Source: DUPQ01 sp022706885 (GTDB lineage: Bacteria > Bacillota > Clostridia > DUPQ01). From it: a DNA stretch of 64,000 nucleotides. The position numbers and the translations under genes were made by a program. Where the stretch lies: positions 36,316-100,315 of the forward strand of contig JAKJBR010000003.1 in NCBI GenBank assembly GCA_022706885.1, given 5' to 3'. Of the stretch, positions 37,953 to 47,114 are shown one piece after another; the first letter of the stretch is position 1, and every line of letters begins with the position of its first letter. The notes beneath the pieces were generated by a model. It ran no database searches, was not told where the DNA came from, and saw nothing but the letters and a program-made list of their open reading frames with translations.

Positions 37953-39572
37953 TTATAGTAACTGTCTGTATTCGGTAGGCGATATACCGAAATGTTTCTT
38001 AAACAGTTTTGTAAAATGTGCAACATCCTTATACCCCAATTTGTCGGATATTTCATACACTTTCGCATTGGTTGTCTTTAAAAGTTTTTTTGCTTCGGTC
38101 ATCTTAAACCGTATTACATGATCGGTAAAGGATTCGTCGGTAACCTGCTTAAATATCTTACTGAGGTAGTTAGGATGTATCTGAAGCCTCTCGGCAATGG
38201 TTACCAATGAAACATCCTCATAAACACTTTCCTTTATATACCTTAATCCTTTGTTAACCAGGAAATTGTTCTGCTTGCTGTCCGATTCTTCGATGGCGTG
38301 AATAATTTCATTTATTATGCCGGATATAAAGATTTTCATATCGTCAATGGATATCTGTTCATTAATCTCATTATATAAATCGTTTTCCTTGTTATAAAAG
38401 CGGTAATTGGAAATTTCCAGCGAGTATATCACCCTTATAATAAAAACCGAAAGTAAGAAAGCTATTCGCTCTTTCTGGTGAACATCATTGGCGGCTATCT
38501 GCCTGGAGGCCAGCATTATCTGCTCGATTATTTTCTTAGCTTCCTCCTGATTGACATTCCGCAATGCAAAAACCATATCTTCTTCACTGTTTTTCAGAAT
38601 GTTGTCAAAATCCTCCACAACCATTTTCTCTTTGGAAGCATTTATTTTCTGCTCCGCATCAACCACTACATTTTTACCCAAGACCACCCTGTAAAGCATT
38701 GCATCCAAAGCACTGATATATGAAAGAGCAACTTTTTCCACACTTCCGCAGGTGTTACCTATCCCTATGGATAATGAAAGCCCCATGTTCTTGTTTACCC
38801 AGCTTTTAACGTCATTGAGTTTGTTGATAAGGATGCTTCTTTGTATCTGCTGGTTGGAACATATGAGTATGCCTATGCGGTTATCCAGATTAAATGTATA
38901 ACATTTGTAAATCTCCTCAAGATTCTCCTCTATCGTACTCATGATAGCCGCTTTATAGAAAGAGAAGTCATATATGTTCAGCTTTTTCTGAGATGCGGCA
39001 AGCTCAAATTCCGCTACACATACAATATAGTTGGTGTAATTAATATCTATCTCCGCCGTTGCGGCTCTGTCCATTATATCGGCTCTCTGTCTTGTTCTTC
39101 CTTCCATAAGTAAACGGAAGAAATTATCTTTAAGAACCATTATGTTCTCTCGCAACTTGCGTCGGATATTATCATTAAGTTTTACTTCCTGAAGGCGCGC
39201 ATCAATCTCCTGTTTTGCTTCCAGAACCTTTTGAATAAGCGTCTCGGCAACCAGCGGTTTTGTAAGGTAGCAGAATGCGTTATTGGTAACGGCCCTTCTG
39301 GCATACTCGAAATCCCTGTACCCGCTTATCAGGATAACTTTAATGTTGGGATATGTTCTGTTTACTATCTCCAACAAATCCAGCCCGCTTATTTCCGGCA
39401 TGGAGACATCGGTTATTACTATGTTGGGCATGTATTTTTCAATCAAATCCAGAGCTTCCGATACTCCCGATGCAATCCCGCATACATTTATGTCGTGCTG
39501 TTGCCAGGGAATGGATGCTGCAATACCTTCCCTTATGGCTTTTTCGTCATCAACAATAATAATATCAATCAT
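37953..39572 (-). CDS. YesN-type response regulator (REC + AraC HTH)
   Basis: A 539-residue response regulator starting MIDIIIVDDEKA. The receiver domain has Asp8/Asp9, phospho-acceptor Asp55 in VITDVSMPE, and Lys105 in LTKP. A long middle region links to a C-terminal AraC double helix-turn-helix (about the last 100 residues, ending HFGISPTEYRQLL). The start at 39572 overlaps the kinase stop by eight bases. Family members usually switch on carbohydrate uptake genes. The frame extends to 39599 but that would lie deeper in the kinase gene. Confidence 0.94.
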   Translation of the reverse strand: MIDIIIVDDEKAIREGIAASIPWQQHDINVCGIASGVSEALDLIEKYMPNIVITDVSMPEISGLDLLEIVNRTYPNIKVILISGYRDFEYARRAVTNNAFCYLTKPLVAETLIQKVLEAKQEIDARLQEVKLNDNIRRKLRENIMVLKDNFFRLLMEGRTRQRADIMDRAATAEIDINYTNYIVCVAEFELAASQKKLNIYDFSFYKAAIMSTIEENLEEIYKCYTFNLDNRIGILICSNQQIQRSILINKLNDVKSWVNKNMGLSLSIGIGNTCGSVEKVALSYISALDAMLYRVVLGKNVVVDAEQKINASKEKMVVEDFDNILKNSEEDMVFALRNVNQEEAKKIIEQIMLASRQIAANDVHQKERIAFLLSVFIIRVIYSLEISNYRFYNKENDLYNEINEQISIDDMKIFISGIINEIIHAIEESDSKQNNFLVNKGLRYIKESVYEDVSLVTIAERLQIHPNYLSKIFKQVTDESFTDHVIRFKMTEAKKLLKTTNAKVYEISDKLGYKDVAHFTKLFKKHFGISPTEYRQLL

Positions 39573-41319
39573 CTTTTTTACGCTCCTCGTACGGTACACG
39601 CAAGATAACTGTGGTACCTTCTCTGTACTTACTCATAATAGTAATCCCGTACTGCATTCCATAATAGAGTTTGATTCTCTTCTGTACATTTCTTAATCCC
39701 GATTCGCTCTCCAGTTTGGCGGAATTTATGCTGGATGTTATCAAATTAAGCTTTTCCTCGGTCATTCCGATACCGTTATCTATTACCTTTATTATTATAT
39801 CACCTTTTGTATCATCGTCACTTTTCTCATGCTCTACATATATCTTAAGCATTCCCGAAGCTCTGTCTTCCAGTCCGTGAATAATCGCATTCTCCACAAT
39901 AGTCTGAATTATGAGGTTCAGTATTACACATTCTTTGAGCTCATCGGGGCAGAATATATGGTAGGAAAAAGATTCTCCGTACCTTATTCTCTGTATGTCA
40001 AGATAGCATGCAATGCCCTCCAAAGCATCTTTTATTGTAGTTAAATCTTTACCTTTATTAAATATTTTTCTGTACATGGTGGAAAGAGCCACAACTATTT
40101 TAGATATTTCTTCAACATTATGCTCTTTTGCCGTCCAGTTGATGGTATCCAGAGTATTGTACAGAAAATGCGGATCTATCTTGTCCTGCAAAGTCTGCAG
40201 TTCCAGCTGTTTTCTGTAGAGCTCTGCCTGATATAACTCTTCAATCAGCACTGTAGCTCTATCGGTCATGGAGTTGTAGGCATGAAACAGACCTTTTATT
40301 TCATTATCCTTACATATACTGTCATCCAACTTGGAGTTAAAATCTCCGCCTCCTACTTTTTCCATACCTCTGATTAGCCTGGAAATGGGTCTTTGAATAT
40401 TGGTCTCCAATATTCTTCGGAAAATAGAATAGCACAATATAAGAATAAACAAAGAAACCCCTATCGAGATAACAACGGTGTATATATATAACTCCGAAGA
40501 TATATCTTTATCCGGGATAAGGTATACAACTCCCAAGTTATAGTCACAATCCAAAGGCGAATATTGCAGATAATACAGTATATAATTATGTTCCATTGTC
40601 ACTTTTTCTTTTATTAAAAGGTCATTGAAATAATCAAAAGCCTGTCCTCGTGTCTTATACATCAGTATCTCTTCGCTGCCGCTGAAGAAAAAGTTGTCGT
40701 CTTTGGAAATAAACCCGTTTGTTGAGTTTTCTGTTAAAGTAGGCCCGTCAAGAAACCTTGCGAAATCCGTTTTTGTGATATTCAATGTTATGAAAACACG
40801 ACGATTAAGTGACGGATTGAGAGTATCGGCCTTGTATGTTATGGCTATATATTCATCATAAATATGCCACATGCAATACTTATCAAGATCAGCCGAAGGG
40901 ATTCTTCCTTCCACACGTTGAATAAACCAAGGAAATCCGGCTTTGTCAACATATGCGGTAAACTCATTTCTGCCATTCAGCAGATACTCAAGTTCGTAAT
41001 CGTAAATCATGATATGGTCAATATACTCGTTTGTATCGCTCATAAGTTTGAGATAGCGGAAAATATCGGCATTGTCATGCATTATATCATCGAGATAATA
41101 ACTGTTATCCGCATATTCCGATAACATATCGCTGTTTGCGATATTGCTTGCCAGGGAATCAAACATCTCCACTTGCTTTGTATACATCAAAGTTATCCTG
41201 CGGTCGGTTTCTTCCAACAGCCTTTTTTTATCGCGTTCGGAAATTTCAGCCAGGATTATATTATTGGCCGTTATCAATAACAGGACTATGGCAAGGCATA
41301 TGACCAACACACCAAGCAA
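39565..41319 (-). CDS. YesM-type sensor histidine kinase
   Basis: A 584-residue membrane sensor: first membrane helix at the N-terminus, an extracytoplasmic domain of about 250 residues, second helix at 277-300, HAMP region, then the kinase core with phospho-accepting His384 in DPHFLYN, N-box VENAIIHG and G-box DNGIGM. The first codon used here is TTG. A CTG at 41358, ten bases after AAAGGAA and with no stop between, would add a basic N-terminus (LRKDTAQKSLKNK) typical of such sensors, so the true start may lie there. Co-transcribed with the UroD-like gene and the response regulator. Confidence 0.92.
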   Translation of the reverse strand: MLGVLVICLAIVLLLITANNIILAEISERDKKRLLEETDRRITLMYTKQVEMFDSLASNIANSDMLSEYADNSYYLDDIMHDNADIFRYLKLMSDTNEYIDHIMIYDYELEYLLNGRNEFTAYVDKAGFPWFIQRVEGRIPSADLDKYCMWHIYDEYIAITYKADTLNPSLNRRVFITLNITKTDFARFLDGPTLTENSTNGFISKDDNFFFSGSEEILMYKTRGQAFDYFNDLLIKEKVTMEHNYILYYLQYSPLDCDYNLGVVYLIPDKDISSELYIYTVVISIGVSLFILILCYSIFRRILETNIQRPISRLIRGMEKVGGGDFNSKLDDSICKDNEIKGLFHAYNSMTDRATVLIEELYQAELYRKQLELQTLQDKIDPHFLYNTLDTINWTAKEHNVEEISKIVVALSTMYRKIFNKGKDLTTIKDALEGIACYLDIQRIRYGESFSYHIFCPDELKECVILNLIIQTIVENAIIHGLEDRASGMLKIYVEHEKSDDDTKGDIIIKVIDNGIGMTEEKLNLITSSINSAKLESESGLRNVQKRIKLYYGMQYGITIMSKYREGTTVILRVPYEERKKDD

Positions 41320-41376
41320 TTTGTTTTTTAAGCTTTTCTGGGCAGTATCTTTTCTCAGTTTTTATCTGTTCCTTTC

Positions 41377-42429
41377 TTATCCCAACTTATTTCTGACAAG
41401 ATCGACAGCCTTTTTGGCATCATCAACATCGCTTGCATCATACCAGACGATGACTTTCTTGTCTCTTAAAAAGTTCAGATTATCGGTTATTTCTTCTTGG
41501 GTTAAAGCTACAGTTACAATCTTATTACTGAGTTCCTTCTCATACTTTTTATAAATCTCAATACCTCTCGGTGCATTGGGATCATTAGATATTTCCACAA
41601 ACTTTATCTTATCCACTTCGCAAACCGCAGGTATGACATGGTGTCCGACCGAATGTACATGGAAGAATAATCCGTCAAAGTTATCACCTATTCGTTCAAG
41701 AAACGGAACTTCGAATTTTCTGAACATCTCATCGGACAACATAGTTGTCGCATCCACCGAAAGATGCCCCGCATAACCTTTCGGCATGATAACATCAAAT
41801 CCCGATATAACATATCCTTTGTACTCGGTAACTATTTTCTGCTGCTCTTTCAGCATGTATATTATTGCATCGGTGCATTTTGACGTAAGCTCCAACAAAC
41901 CTTCTTCTTCATCATAAAAATCGTAAAATATATCGTTTCCGCGTAATGCATTGACCACATCCAACGGACCGTCCGCACCTCTGAATCTTATAAAGAACTC
42001 ATCTTTCACCTTGCTCTTCATATATTTCATTCCTTCTATAACAAGATTCCTCCATATATTTGACTCATCAACCTTCGCAAGAGTGTAATCGGAATAATCT
42101 TTCACATGTTGATGATGCCATGAAGTGGTTTCGGAAAAGGTGACGTCTCCGCCCATAAAAGCTGAATGTTCCGCTATACCGTAGCGTACCGTAATGGATT
42201 GTATTATGTCATCGGATATTTGATTGCGTATATTCCAGAAGATACGCTGTCTTTCAATCATATAATCCAGATAAGTTTCCATATTCTTAGGTAATCCGAA
42301 ACTGTCCAACGGACGAAAAGGCACATCAATTCCGCTGAATATCTCCTTAACCTGTATAAGGGCACCTTTTCCCGACTCATACATATCCTTTGTTCTTTTG
42401 ATTATCTCATCCGTTCTTTTGTAATCCAT
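41377..42429 (-). CDS. Uroporphyrinogen-decarboxylase-fold protein 1
   Basis: A 350-residue TIM-barrel protein of the UroD/methyltransferase (MtaA/CmuA-like) superfamily. A His-rich segment FHVHSVGHHV sits where methyltransferase members hold their zinc ligands, but the usual HxC...C motif is not seen, so neither porphyrin decarboxylation nor corrinoid methyl transfer can be claimed. It is the first gene of an operon with a YesM/YesN two-component system. A second member of the superfamily is at 57.8 kb. Confidence 0.78.
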   Translation of the reverse strand: MDYKRTDEIIKRTKDMYESGKGALIQVKEIFSGIDVPFRPLDSFGLPKNMETYLDYMIERQRIFWNIRNQISDDIIQSITVRYGIAEHSAFMGGDVTFSETTSWHHQHVKDYSDYTLAKVDESNIWRNLVIEGMKYMKSKVKDEFFIRFRGADGPLDVVNALRGNDIFYDFYDEEEGLLELTSKCTDAIIYMLKEQQKIVTEYKGYVISGFDVIMPKGYAGHLSVDATTMLSDEMFRKFEVPFLERIGDNFDGLFFHVHSVGHHVIPAVCEVDKIKFVEISNDPNAPRGIEIYKKYEKELSNKIVTVALTQEEITDNLNFLRDKKVIVWYDASDVDDAKKAVDLVRNKLG

Positions 42430-42463
42430 ACGAAAACCTCCACTTCAGTATTTTACTGCTAAC

Positions 42464-42492
42464 AGTATACCCGTTTTAAAGATTGCCTTCAA
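42464..42492 (-). promoter_or_regulatory. Promoter of the UroD-like/YesM/YesN operon
   Basis: -35 TTGAAG (42487-42492), 17-base spacer, -10 TATACT (42464-42469). Downstream of the -10 is the small hairpin TACTG-TTAG-CAGTA, then GGAGG seven bases from the ATG. Confidence 0.65.
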
Positions 42493-42508
42493 CATCAAAA
42501 GGGATTAG

Positions 42509-43849
42509 TTAATCCGATAGATACCTCTTCAATAAAAAGGTGCAAAAATATGGAAAAGTATAGATTTCCTCGCTATACCCGATATTACCGCCGGTAAGTT
42601 TAATGCCGTAACTGATGTCGGAATATCTATCCTCGCTAATCAGCATTCTCATTGATTTGGCAGTTCCGCTTTTCGCCTTTACCTCTATCGGGATAAGAGA
42701 TTTTGCCGTCCTTACAAAGAAATCCTGCTCCAAAGTGGAATCGTTCCGCTTGTAATAGTAGAGACTGTATCCGGATTTTTTCAATGCTTCCCCCACTATA
42801 TTTTCATACAGTGCACCTTTGTACACTCCTAAGTTTCTGTTAGCTCTCATATCTTCCTGAGCTTCTTCGTCAAGCATTGCTACAAGCATTCCGGTATCTG
42901 CAAAGTAAATCTTATACTTTGTATCATCGTAGTTTCCACGCAGCGGTAATTCGGGAAAATTCAGGCAATAGCAGAGATTTATAATTCCCGCATCGTCTAA
43001 CCATTCAATGCAGCCGCAATAATCGCGAAAACGTGCGCCGGAAGCAACTTTAGATATCTGAAACTTTTTATTATCTTTAGCAAGCTGAATGGGAATATGA
43101 TTGAACACATTCAATATTCTTGTCTGATCCATACCTACGGCATATTTTCGGATATCTTCTTTATAGTCAATGAGAAGCTGTCTTTGAAGTTCCAGTGAAC
43201 CTTCAAATGTTCCTTTTTTAATAAATTCACGAACAATCGCAGGCATTCCTCCCAATATACAAAAATCCAGAAAAAGATTGTTGTAAACCGACATTTCTAC
43301 CTCATTGAACGGTGTGAGATTTTTCATATTTTCCAGCATACTTTCAATATGACCATCATTATATCCCTTTGCCCAAAGAAATTCTTCAAAATCCATAGAG
43401 TACATTTCATAGTCGGATTTATAGCCTACACTGTTACTTTCAATTTTATGATAGTTAATTCCGAGCATAGATCCGCTGCATATAACATCAAATCTTCCGT
43501 CGATTTTAAAAAACTTTAATGATGTCGCGATATCGGGAAATTCCTGCAACTCGTCGAATATTATTAAAGTTTCTCCTCCAATAAATTGTTTAGACGGATC
43601 CATTCTGGAAATATTTTTTATAATACCTTCCGCGCTATATCCGTCCGTTGTAATCAGTTTGTATTTCGGTTCTTCTACAAAGTTAATATAAACAACACTT
43701 TTATAATTAACATTCCCGAATTGTATAACGGATTGGGTCTTTCCTACCTGACGCGGTCCTTTAACAATCAAAGGCATTCTGTCAGGATTTGCCTTCCATT
43801 CTTCCAGAAAGCTGTCTATTTTTCTTTTCAGATAAATCATTTCACTCAC
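42509..43849 (-). CDS. AAA ATPase with C-terminal DUF4143 domain, copy 1
   Basis: A protein of about 446 residues with an N-terminal AAA-type P-loop domain (Walker A KGPRQVGKTQ, Walker B LIIFDELQEF, sensor CSGS) and a C-terminal DUF4143 domain with a PD-(D/E)xK-like core (EQDFF...PIEVKAK). GTG at 43849 is chosen because GGAG lies seven bases upstream; ATG at 43825 region and longer frames fit less well. Family members are common accessory genes of unsettled function. It has its own perfect promoter with repeats upstream and interrupts a sugar-transport neighbourhood. Confidence 0.88.
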   Translation of the reverse strand: MSEMIYLKRKIDSFLEEWKANPDRMPLIVKGPRQVGKTQSVIQFGNVNYKSVVYINFVEEPKYKLITTDGYSAEGIIKNISRMDPSKQFIGGETLIIFDELQEFPDIATSLKFFKIDGRFDVICSGSMLGINYHKIESNSVGYKSDYEMYSMDFEEFLWAKGYNDGHIESMLENMKNLTPFNEVEMSVYNNLFLDFCILGGMPAIVREFIKKGTFEGSLELQRQLLIDYKEDIRKYAVGMDQTRILNVFNHIPIQLAKDNKKFQISKVASGARFRDYCGCIEWLDDAGIINLCYCLNFPELPLRGNYDDTKYKIYFADTGMLVAMLDEEAQEDMRANRNLGVYKGALYENIVGEALKKSGYSLYYYKRNDSTLEQDFFVRTAKSLIPIEVKAKSGTAKSMRMLISEDRYSDISYGIKLTGGNIGYSEEIYTFPYFCTFLLKRYLSD

Positions 43850-43863
43850 TATCTCTCTCCACA

Positions 43864-43892
43864 ATTATATCCGCAAAATAACTGAAATTCAA
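43864..43892 (-). promoter_or_regulatory. Strong promoter of the DUF4143 ATPase 1 gene
   Basis: -35 TTGAAT (43887-43892), 17-base spacer, perfect -10 TATAAT (43864-43869). The predicted transcript starts at about 43857, leaving a leader of under ten bases before the GTG start, so the message would be almost leaderless. Confidence 0.75.
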
Positions 43893-43907
43893 CCGCTTTC
43901 ACAAAAA

Positions 43908-43956
43908 ATGAGGGAGTTTTTAGCTTTTCTGCACATTTCATGAGGGAGTTTTTAGC
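43908..43956. repeat. Two direct 17-base repeats, 32-base period
   Basis: GCTAAAAACTCCCTCAT (minus-strand reading) occurs exactly at 43908-43924 and 43940-43956. A degenerate third unit (CTAAAAATGTGGGAAG-like) follows further upstream of the promoter. The copies lie just upstream of the -35 and about three helical turns apart, as expected of tandem protein-binding sites. Confidence 0.85.
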
Positions 43957-44056
43957 AATCTTCCCACATTTTTAGAAAGAAGTGCTAAAATCTGTCTTCC
44001 GATCATAGGTTCATCCGCTTAAAGCTATCCTTAATATTAGTTTAATTTTTTTCTTT

Positions 44057-44086
44057 AAAAAAGGATGAGCATTCGCCCATCCTTTT
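44057..44086 (-). terminator. Rho-independent terminator of the permease operon
   Basis: An 11-base-pair stem with arms AAAGGATG and CATCCTTT extended by GGC/GCT, loop GAAT, followed on the minus strand by TTTTTT. It lies 26 bases past the stop of the second permease gene. Confidence 0.9.
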
Positions 44087-44111
44087 GTTAATTCATATAT
44101 TTCCTGATTGA

Positions 44112-45008
44112 TTATCCTTTAACCGAACCTACCATTATACCGCCTGCAAAATACTTCTGTAAGAAGGGGTATACAATCAGTACCGGAAGCATGGATACAA
44201 CCATCATCGCTCCGCCTAAGCCCGACTGGTTGATAAGAAGCTCCGACGGGTCAAATCCCGCTGCAACCATCATTTCTTCCCAGAGTTTATCATTACCTTC
44301 GTTCTTCATAACCGTCTCACGAATCTTAACCGGGAATGTCCATTTACTCGGTGTTCTGATGTATATCATTGCCGCATAGAATATATTCCAGAATCCCAGA
44401 CCGGACAGAAGACCCAATGCCGAAAGAACCGGCTTGGATAACGGAAGTATTATCTTTGCAAAAATGGTCATTTCCGAAGCACCGTCTATACGTGCCGATT
44501 CCGTCAATTCGTTAGGTATCGACCAGTAATAGTTTCTCAGAAGTGTCATATTCCATCCCGAGGCAAGTGCGGGAATAATAAGTGCCCAGAGGGAATCTAT
44601 AAGTCCCAATGCTCTCATGAGAAGGAATCCGGGGATTGTTCCGCCGCCGATAAGCATGGGTATGATAACCATGTAATAAGCGAAGAAGTCTTTTCCGGGG
44701 AGCTCTCTTTTACTCATTGTATAAGCGCCTAATGCGTTAATAAGCAATGTCAGAGGTGTTCCCACTACAGTTACGAATACCGAGTTCATTAACGGTCTGT
44801 ATACCGTCTCGTCTTTTATAACCATTCCGTAGAATACCAAACTGAAGTCTTCCGGCCATAATCTCAGCGTTGCCGTAGCGGTCTCACTCAACTCAAAAGA
44901 GTTTCTGAAAACGAATAATACCGGAATAACTATGATTAGTGTAAATAAAAACATTCCCAACAGATTGAATATATTGAAAATCTTTTCTCCTAATGATCTT
45001 TTTAGCAT
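44112..45008 (-). CDS. Carbohydrate ABC transporter permease (LplC/MalG type)
   Basis: Inner-membrane subunit of a CUT1-type sugar importer, 298 residues and about six membrane helices. The cytoplasmic EAA loop that docks the ATPase is visible as ESARIDGASEMTIFAKIILP. The C-terminus ends MVGSVKG, typical of LplC/YtcP permeases. It pairs with the permease gene just upstream (16-base gap). A strong terminator follows, so no binding-protein gene belongs to this unit downstream. Confidence 0.94.
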   Translation of the reverse strand: MLKRSLGEKIFNIFNLLGMFLFTLIIVIPVLFVFRNSFELSETATATLRLWPEDFSLVFYGMVIKDETVYRPLMNSVFVTVVGTPLTLLINALGAYTMSKRELPGKDFFAYYMVIIPMLIGGGTIPGFLLMRALGLIDSLWALIIPALASGWNMTLLRNYYWSIPNELTESARIDGASEMTIFAKIILPLSKPVLSALGLLSGLGFWNIFYAAMIYIRTPSKWTFPVKIRETVMKNEGNDKLWEEMMVAAGFDPSELLINQSGLGGAMMVVSMLPVLIVYPFLQKYFAGGIMVGSVKG

Positions 45009-45024
45009 TTATCTCACCTTCTTC

Positions 45025-45963
45025 CTATATTATCGTTCTTCCGTCTTCGGTTAAGTATTTACTTGCCCAGTTGGCACTTAACATAAGAACAGTCGAAATT
45101 ATCGAGTTGAACAACCCTGTAGTTGTCGACATACTGAACTTTCCTTGTCTGATACCGGTATTGTAAATATATACATCCAGAACCATTGCCGTTTCGTCAA
45201 GCAACGAGTTACCGTCCGTCAATGTGAAAACCGGTTCGAATAGTCCGCCCATTATTCCCGAGAAAGAGAATATTAAAAGTACGACTATTGTATTTTTGAT
45301 ACCGGGCAGAGTAATATACATTGTCTGCTGCCACCTGGAAGCACCGTCAATAACCGCCGCTTCATATAATTCGGGATCCACACCGCCCAAGGATGCAAGG
45401 TATATGATGGAGGAATATCCTACGCCCTTCCATATCCTCATACCGGTAAGCAACCAGGGGAATAACTGAGGTTTCCCTAGAAAGTATATCCTTTCCCCTC
45501 CCAGCAAAGCTATAATTACGTTAACATATCCTGTACTGGGTGATAACAACTGTATAAAGATACCGCTGACAACAACCCATGTAAGGAAGCTCGGTAATGT
45601 GGAAACCGTTTGAACGGTTTTCTTGAACCACATGATTCTCACTTCATTAAGCAGTAATGCCAGAATAATCGGTGCCGGTCTGATAAGCAAATATTCCAAA
45701 CCGATAAATACCCATGTGTTTCTGAATGCCTGCCAGAAAGCTCTCAAGCCGAACAGTTTGTCAAAGTTCTCAAATCCGCACCAGTACTTAAATCCACCGG
45801 TAGTGAATTCCTGAAACGCAATCATGATACCGGGCATAGTTACATAACGGAAAATGTAGTACAGTATCAGTCCCGGAACTATCATCAGGTAAATCATAAT
45901 ATTTACCTTGGTGAAGATTTTCTTTTCGTTTTTCTTGTAAATTCTCAAGTTTTTTTCGTCCAA
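45025..45963 (-). CDS. Carbohydrate ABC transporter permease (LplB/MalF type)
   Basis: Partner permease of 312 residues with six membrane helices. EAA loop: YEAAVIDGASRWQQTMYITLPG. It begins with TTG (DEKNLRIYKK follows); AAGGG lies about 12 bases upstream, so the start is less certain than the frame. The binding-protein gene that usually travels with LplB/LplC is absent on both sides. Such pairs generally borrow an MsmK/UgpC ATPase encoded elsewhere. Confidence 0.93.
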   Translation of the reverse strand: MDEKNLRIYKKNEKKIFTKVNIMIYLMIVPGLILYYIFRYVTMPGIMIAFQEFTTGGFKYWCGFENFDKLFGLRAFWQAFRNTWVFIGLEYLLIRPAPIILALLLNEVRIMWFKKTVQTVSTLPSFLTWVVVSGIFIQLLSPSTGYVNVIIALLGGERIYFLGKPQLFPWLLTGMRIWKGVGYSSIIYLASLGGVDPELYEAAVIDGASRWQQTMYITLPGIKNTIVVLLIFSFSGIMGGLFEPVFTLTDGNSLLDETAMVLDVYIYNTGIRQGKFSMSTTTGLFNSIISTVLMLSANWASKYLTEDGRTII

Positions 45964-46012
45964 TTACAACACCAACCCTTCTTTTAAAGATAAATCCCTC
46001 GGATAATCGTGC

Positions 46013-46021
46013 ATTATAACA
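46013..46021 (-). promoter_or_regulatory. Extended -10 promoter of the permease pair
   Basis: The element TGTTATAAT (extended -10 with TATAAT at 46013-46018) has no good -35 at the right distance. A weaker TTGAAA element lies upstream. Such promoters often depend on an activator, which would fit control by a response regulator. Confidence 0.5.
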
Positions 46022-46093
46022 TTAATAGTTTATCACATATTTACCGTTTTCAATACATGAAATTTATAACTTTTGTTGTATATATGTGATTTT

Positions 46094-47089
46094 TCATATT
46101 TTTTGGTTAGCAAAGCCTTTTAACAATTCTATACAGGCTTTAACATCGTTCATATCCACCATTCCGACCGGACCGTGCACATACCTCATGGGTATGGATA
46201 TACCGCCCGTCCTTACACCTTCGTTGGATGTATATATAGCTCCGGCATCGGTTCCGCCCGCAGCAAGAATGTCCGACTGGTTGGCTATATCATTCTTTTT
46301 GCATATATCCTGCATTATACCGATCAGCGATTCATCACAGATAACCGACCTGTCCATGACCTTAATTGCCGCTCCTCCGCCCAATACCGCATTGCCTTCT
46401 TTGGTAATAGGAGTATCGAATGAAGATGTCACATCCACGGCAACAGCTATTTCCGGCTGCACAACTCTGCTTGCTACTATTGCTCCCTTTAAGCCCAATT
46501 CCTCCTGGCTGGTAAATACATAATATACATCATTATACGGTCTCTCATTCTCCATCAATGCTTTTATGGCAACATAACAACCTATCCTGTTGTCCAATGC
46601 TTTGGCGACCACTCTGTCATTTTTAAGCATACACAAAGGACCGTAATAGCTACCCATATCTCCCGGTTTGACATAGTTCATGGCATCTTCCTTATTCTTG
46701 GCTCCTATATCCGCAAACATATCCCCGACATTGTTGTTTTTAATACTCTCGGCATCTTTTTTGAAACATAATACGCCCACCGTTCCGTTTCGGAATATTA
46801 TTCTGTTTCCTATCGAAACCGATACGGGAATACCGCCCACCGGTCTGAGATATATATATCCGTCGGAATCTATATACATGACCATAAATCCTATCTCATC
46901 CTTATGGGCGGAAACCATGATTTTCTTCTTGTTTTTTCCGTACCCGTTCTTAACGGCTATTACATTGTCTATTCCGTCGGTCATAACCCGGTCCACATGA
47001 TTTTTCACCATATCGGTTATAACCTGATTAATTTCATTTTCTCGTCCGCTAACTCCGAATGTCGCAGTAAGTTTTTCTAAAATCTCCAC
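46094..47089 (-). CDS. M42-family metallo-aminopeptidase
   Basis: A 331-residue M42 (PepA/FrvX/TET-like) peptidase. Zinc ligands and catalytic residues are in SAHKDEIG, KALDNRIG, QEELGLKGA, AVDVTSS and YVHGP. The GTG start has AAAGGGG six bases upstream. It follows the MFS gene by 25 bases and is the last gene of the map-MFS-M42 run, suggesting a role in peptide turnover. Confidence 0.93.
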   Translation of the reverse strand: MEILEKLTATFGVSGRENEINQVITDMVKNHVDRVMTDGIDNVIAVKNGYGKNKKKIMVSAHKDEIGFMVMYIDSDGYIYLRPVGGIPVSVSIGNRIIFRNGTVGVLCFKKDAESIKNNNVGDMFADIGAKNKEDAMNYVKPGDMGSYYGPLCMLKNDRVVAKALDNRIGCYVAIKALMENERPYNDVYYVFTSQEELGLKGAIVASRVVQPEIAVAVDVTSSFDTPITKEGNAVLGGGAAIKVMDRSVICDESLIGIMQDICKKNDIANQSDILAAGGTDAGAIYTSNEGVRTGGISIPMRYVHGPVGMVDMNDVKACIELLKGFANQKI

Positions 47090-47114
47090 AATTTTCCCCT
47101 TTCGTTATTCCTCT

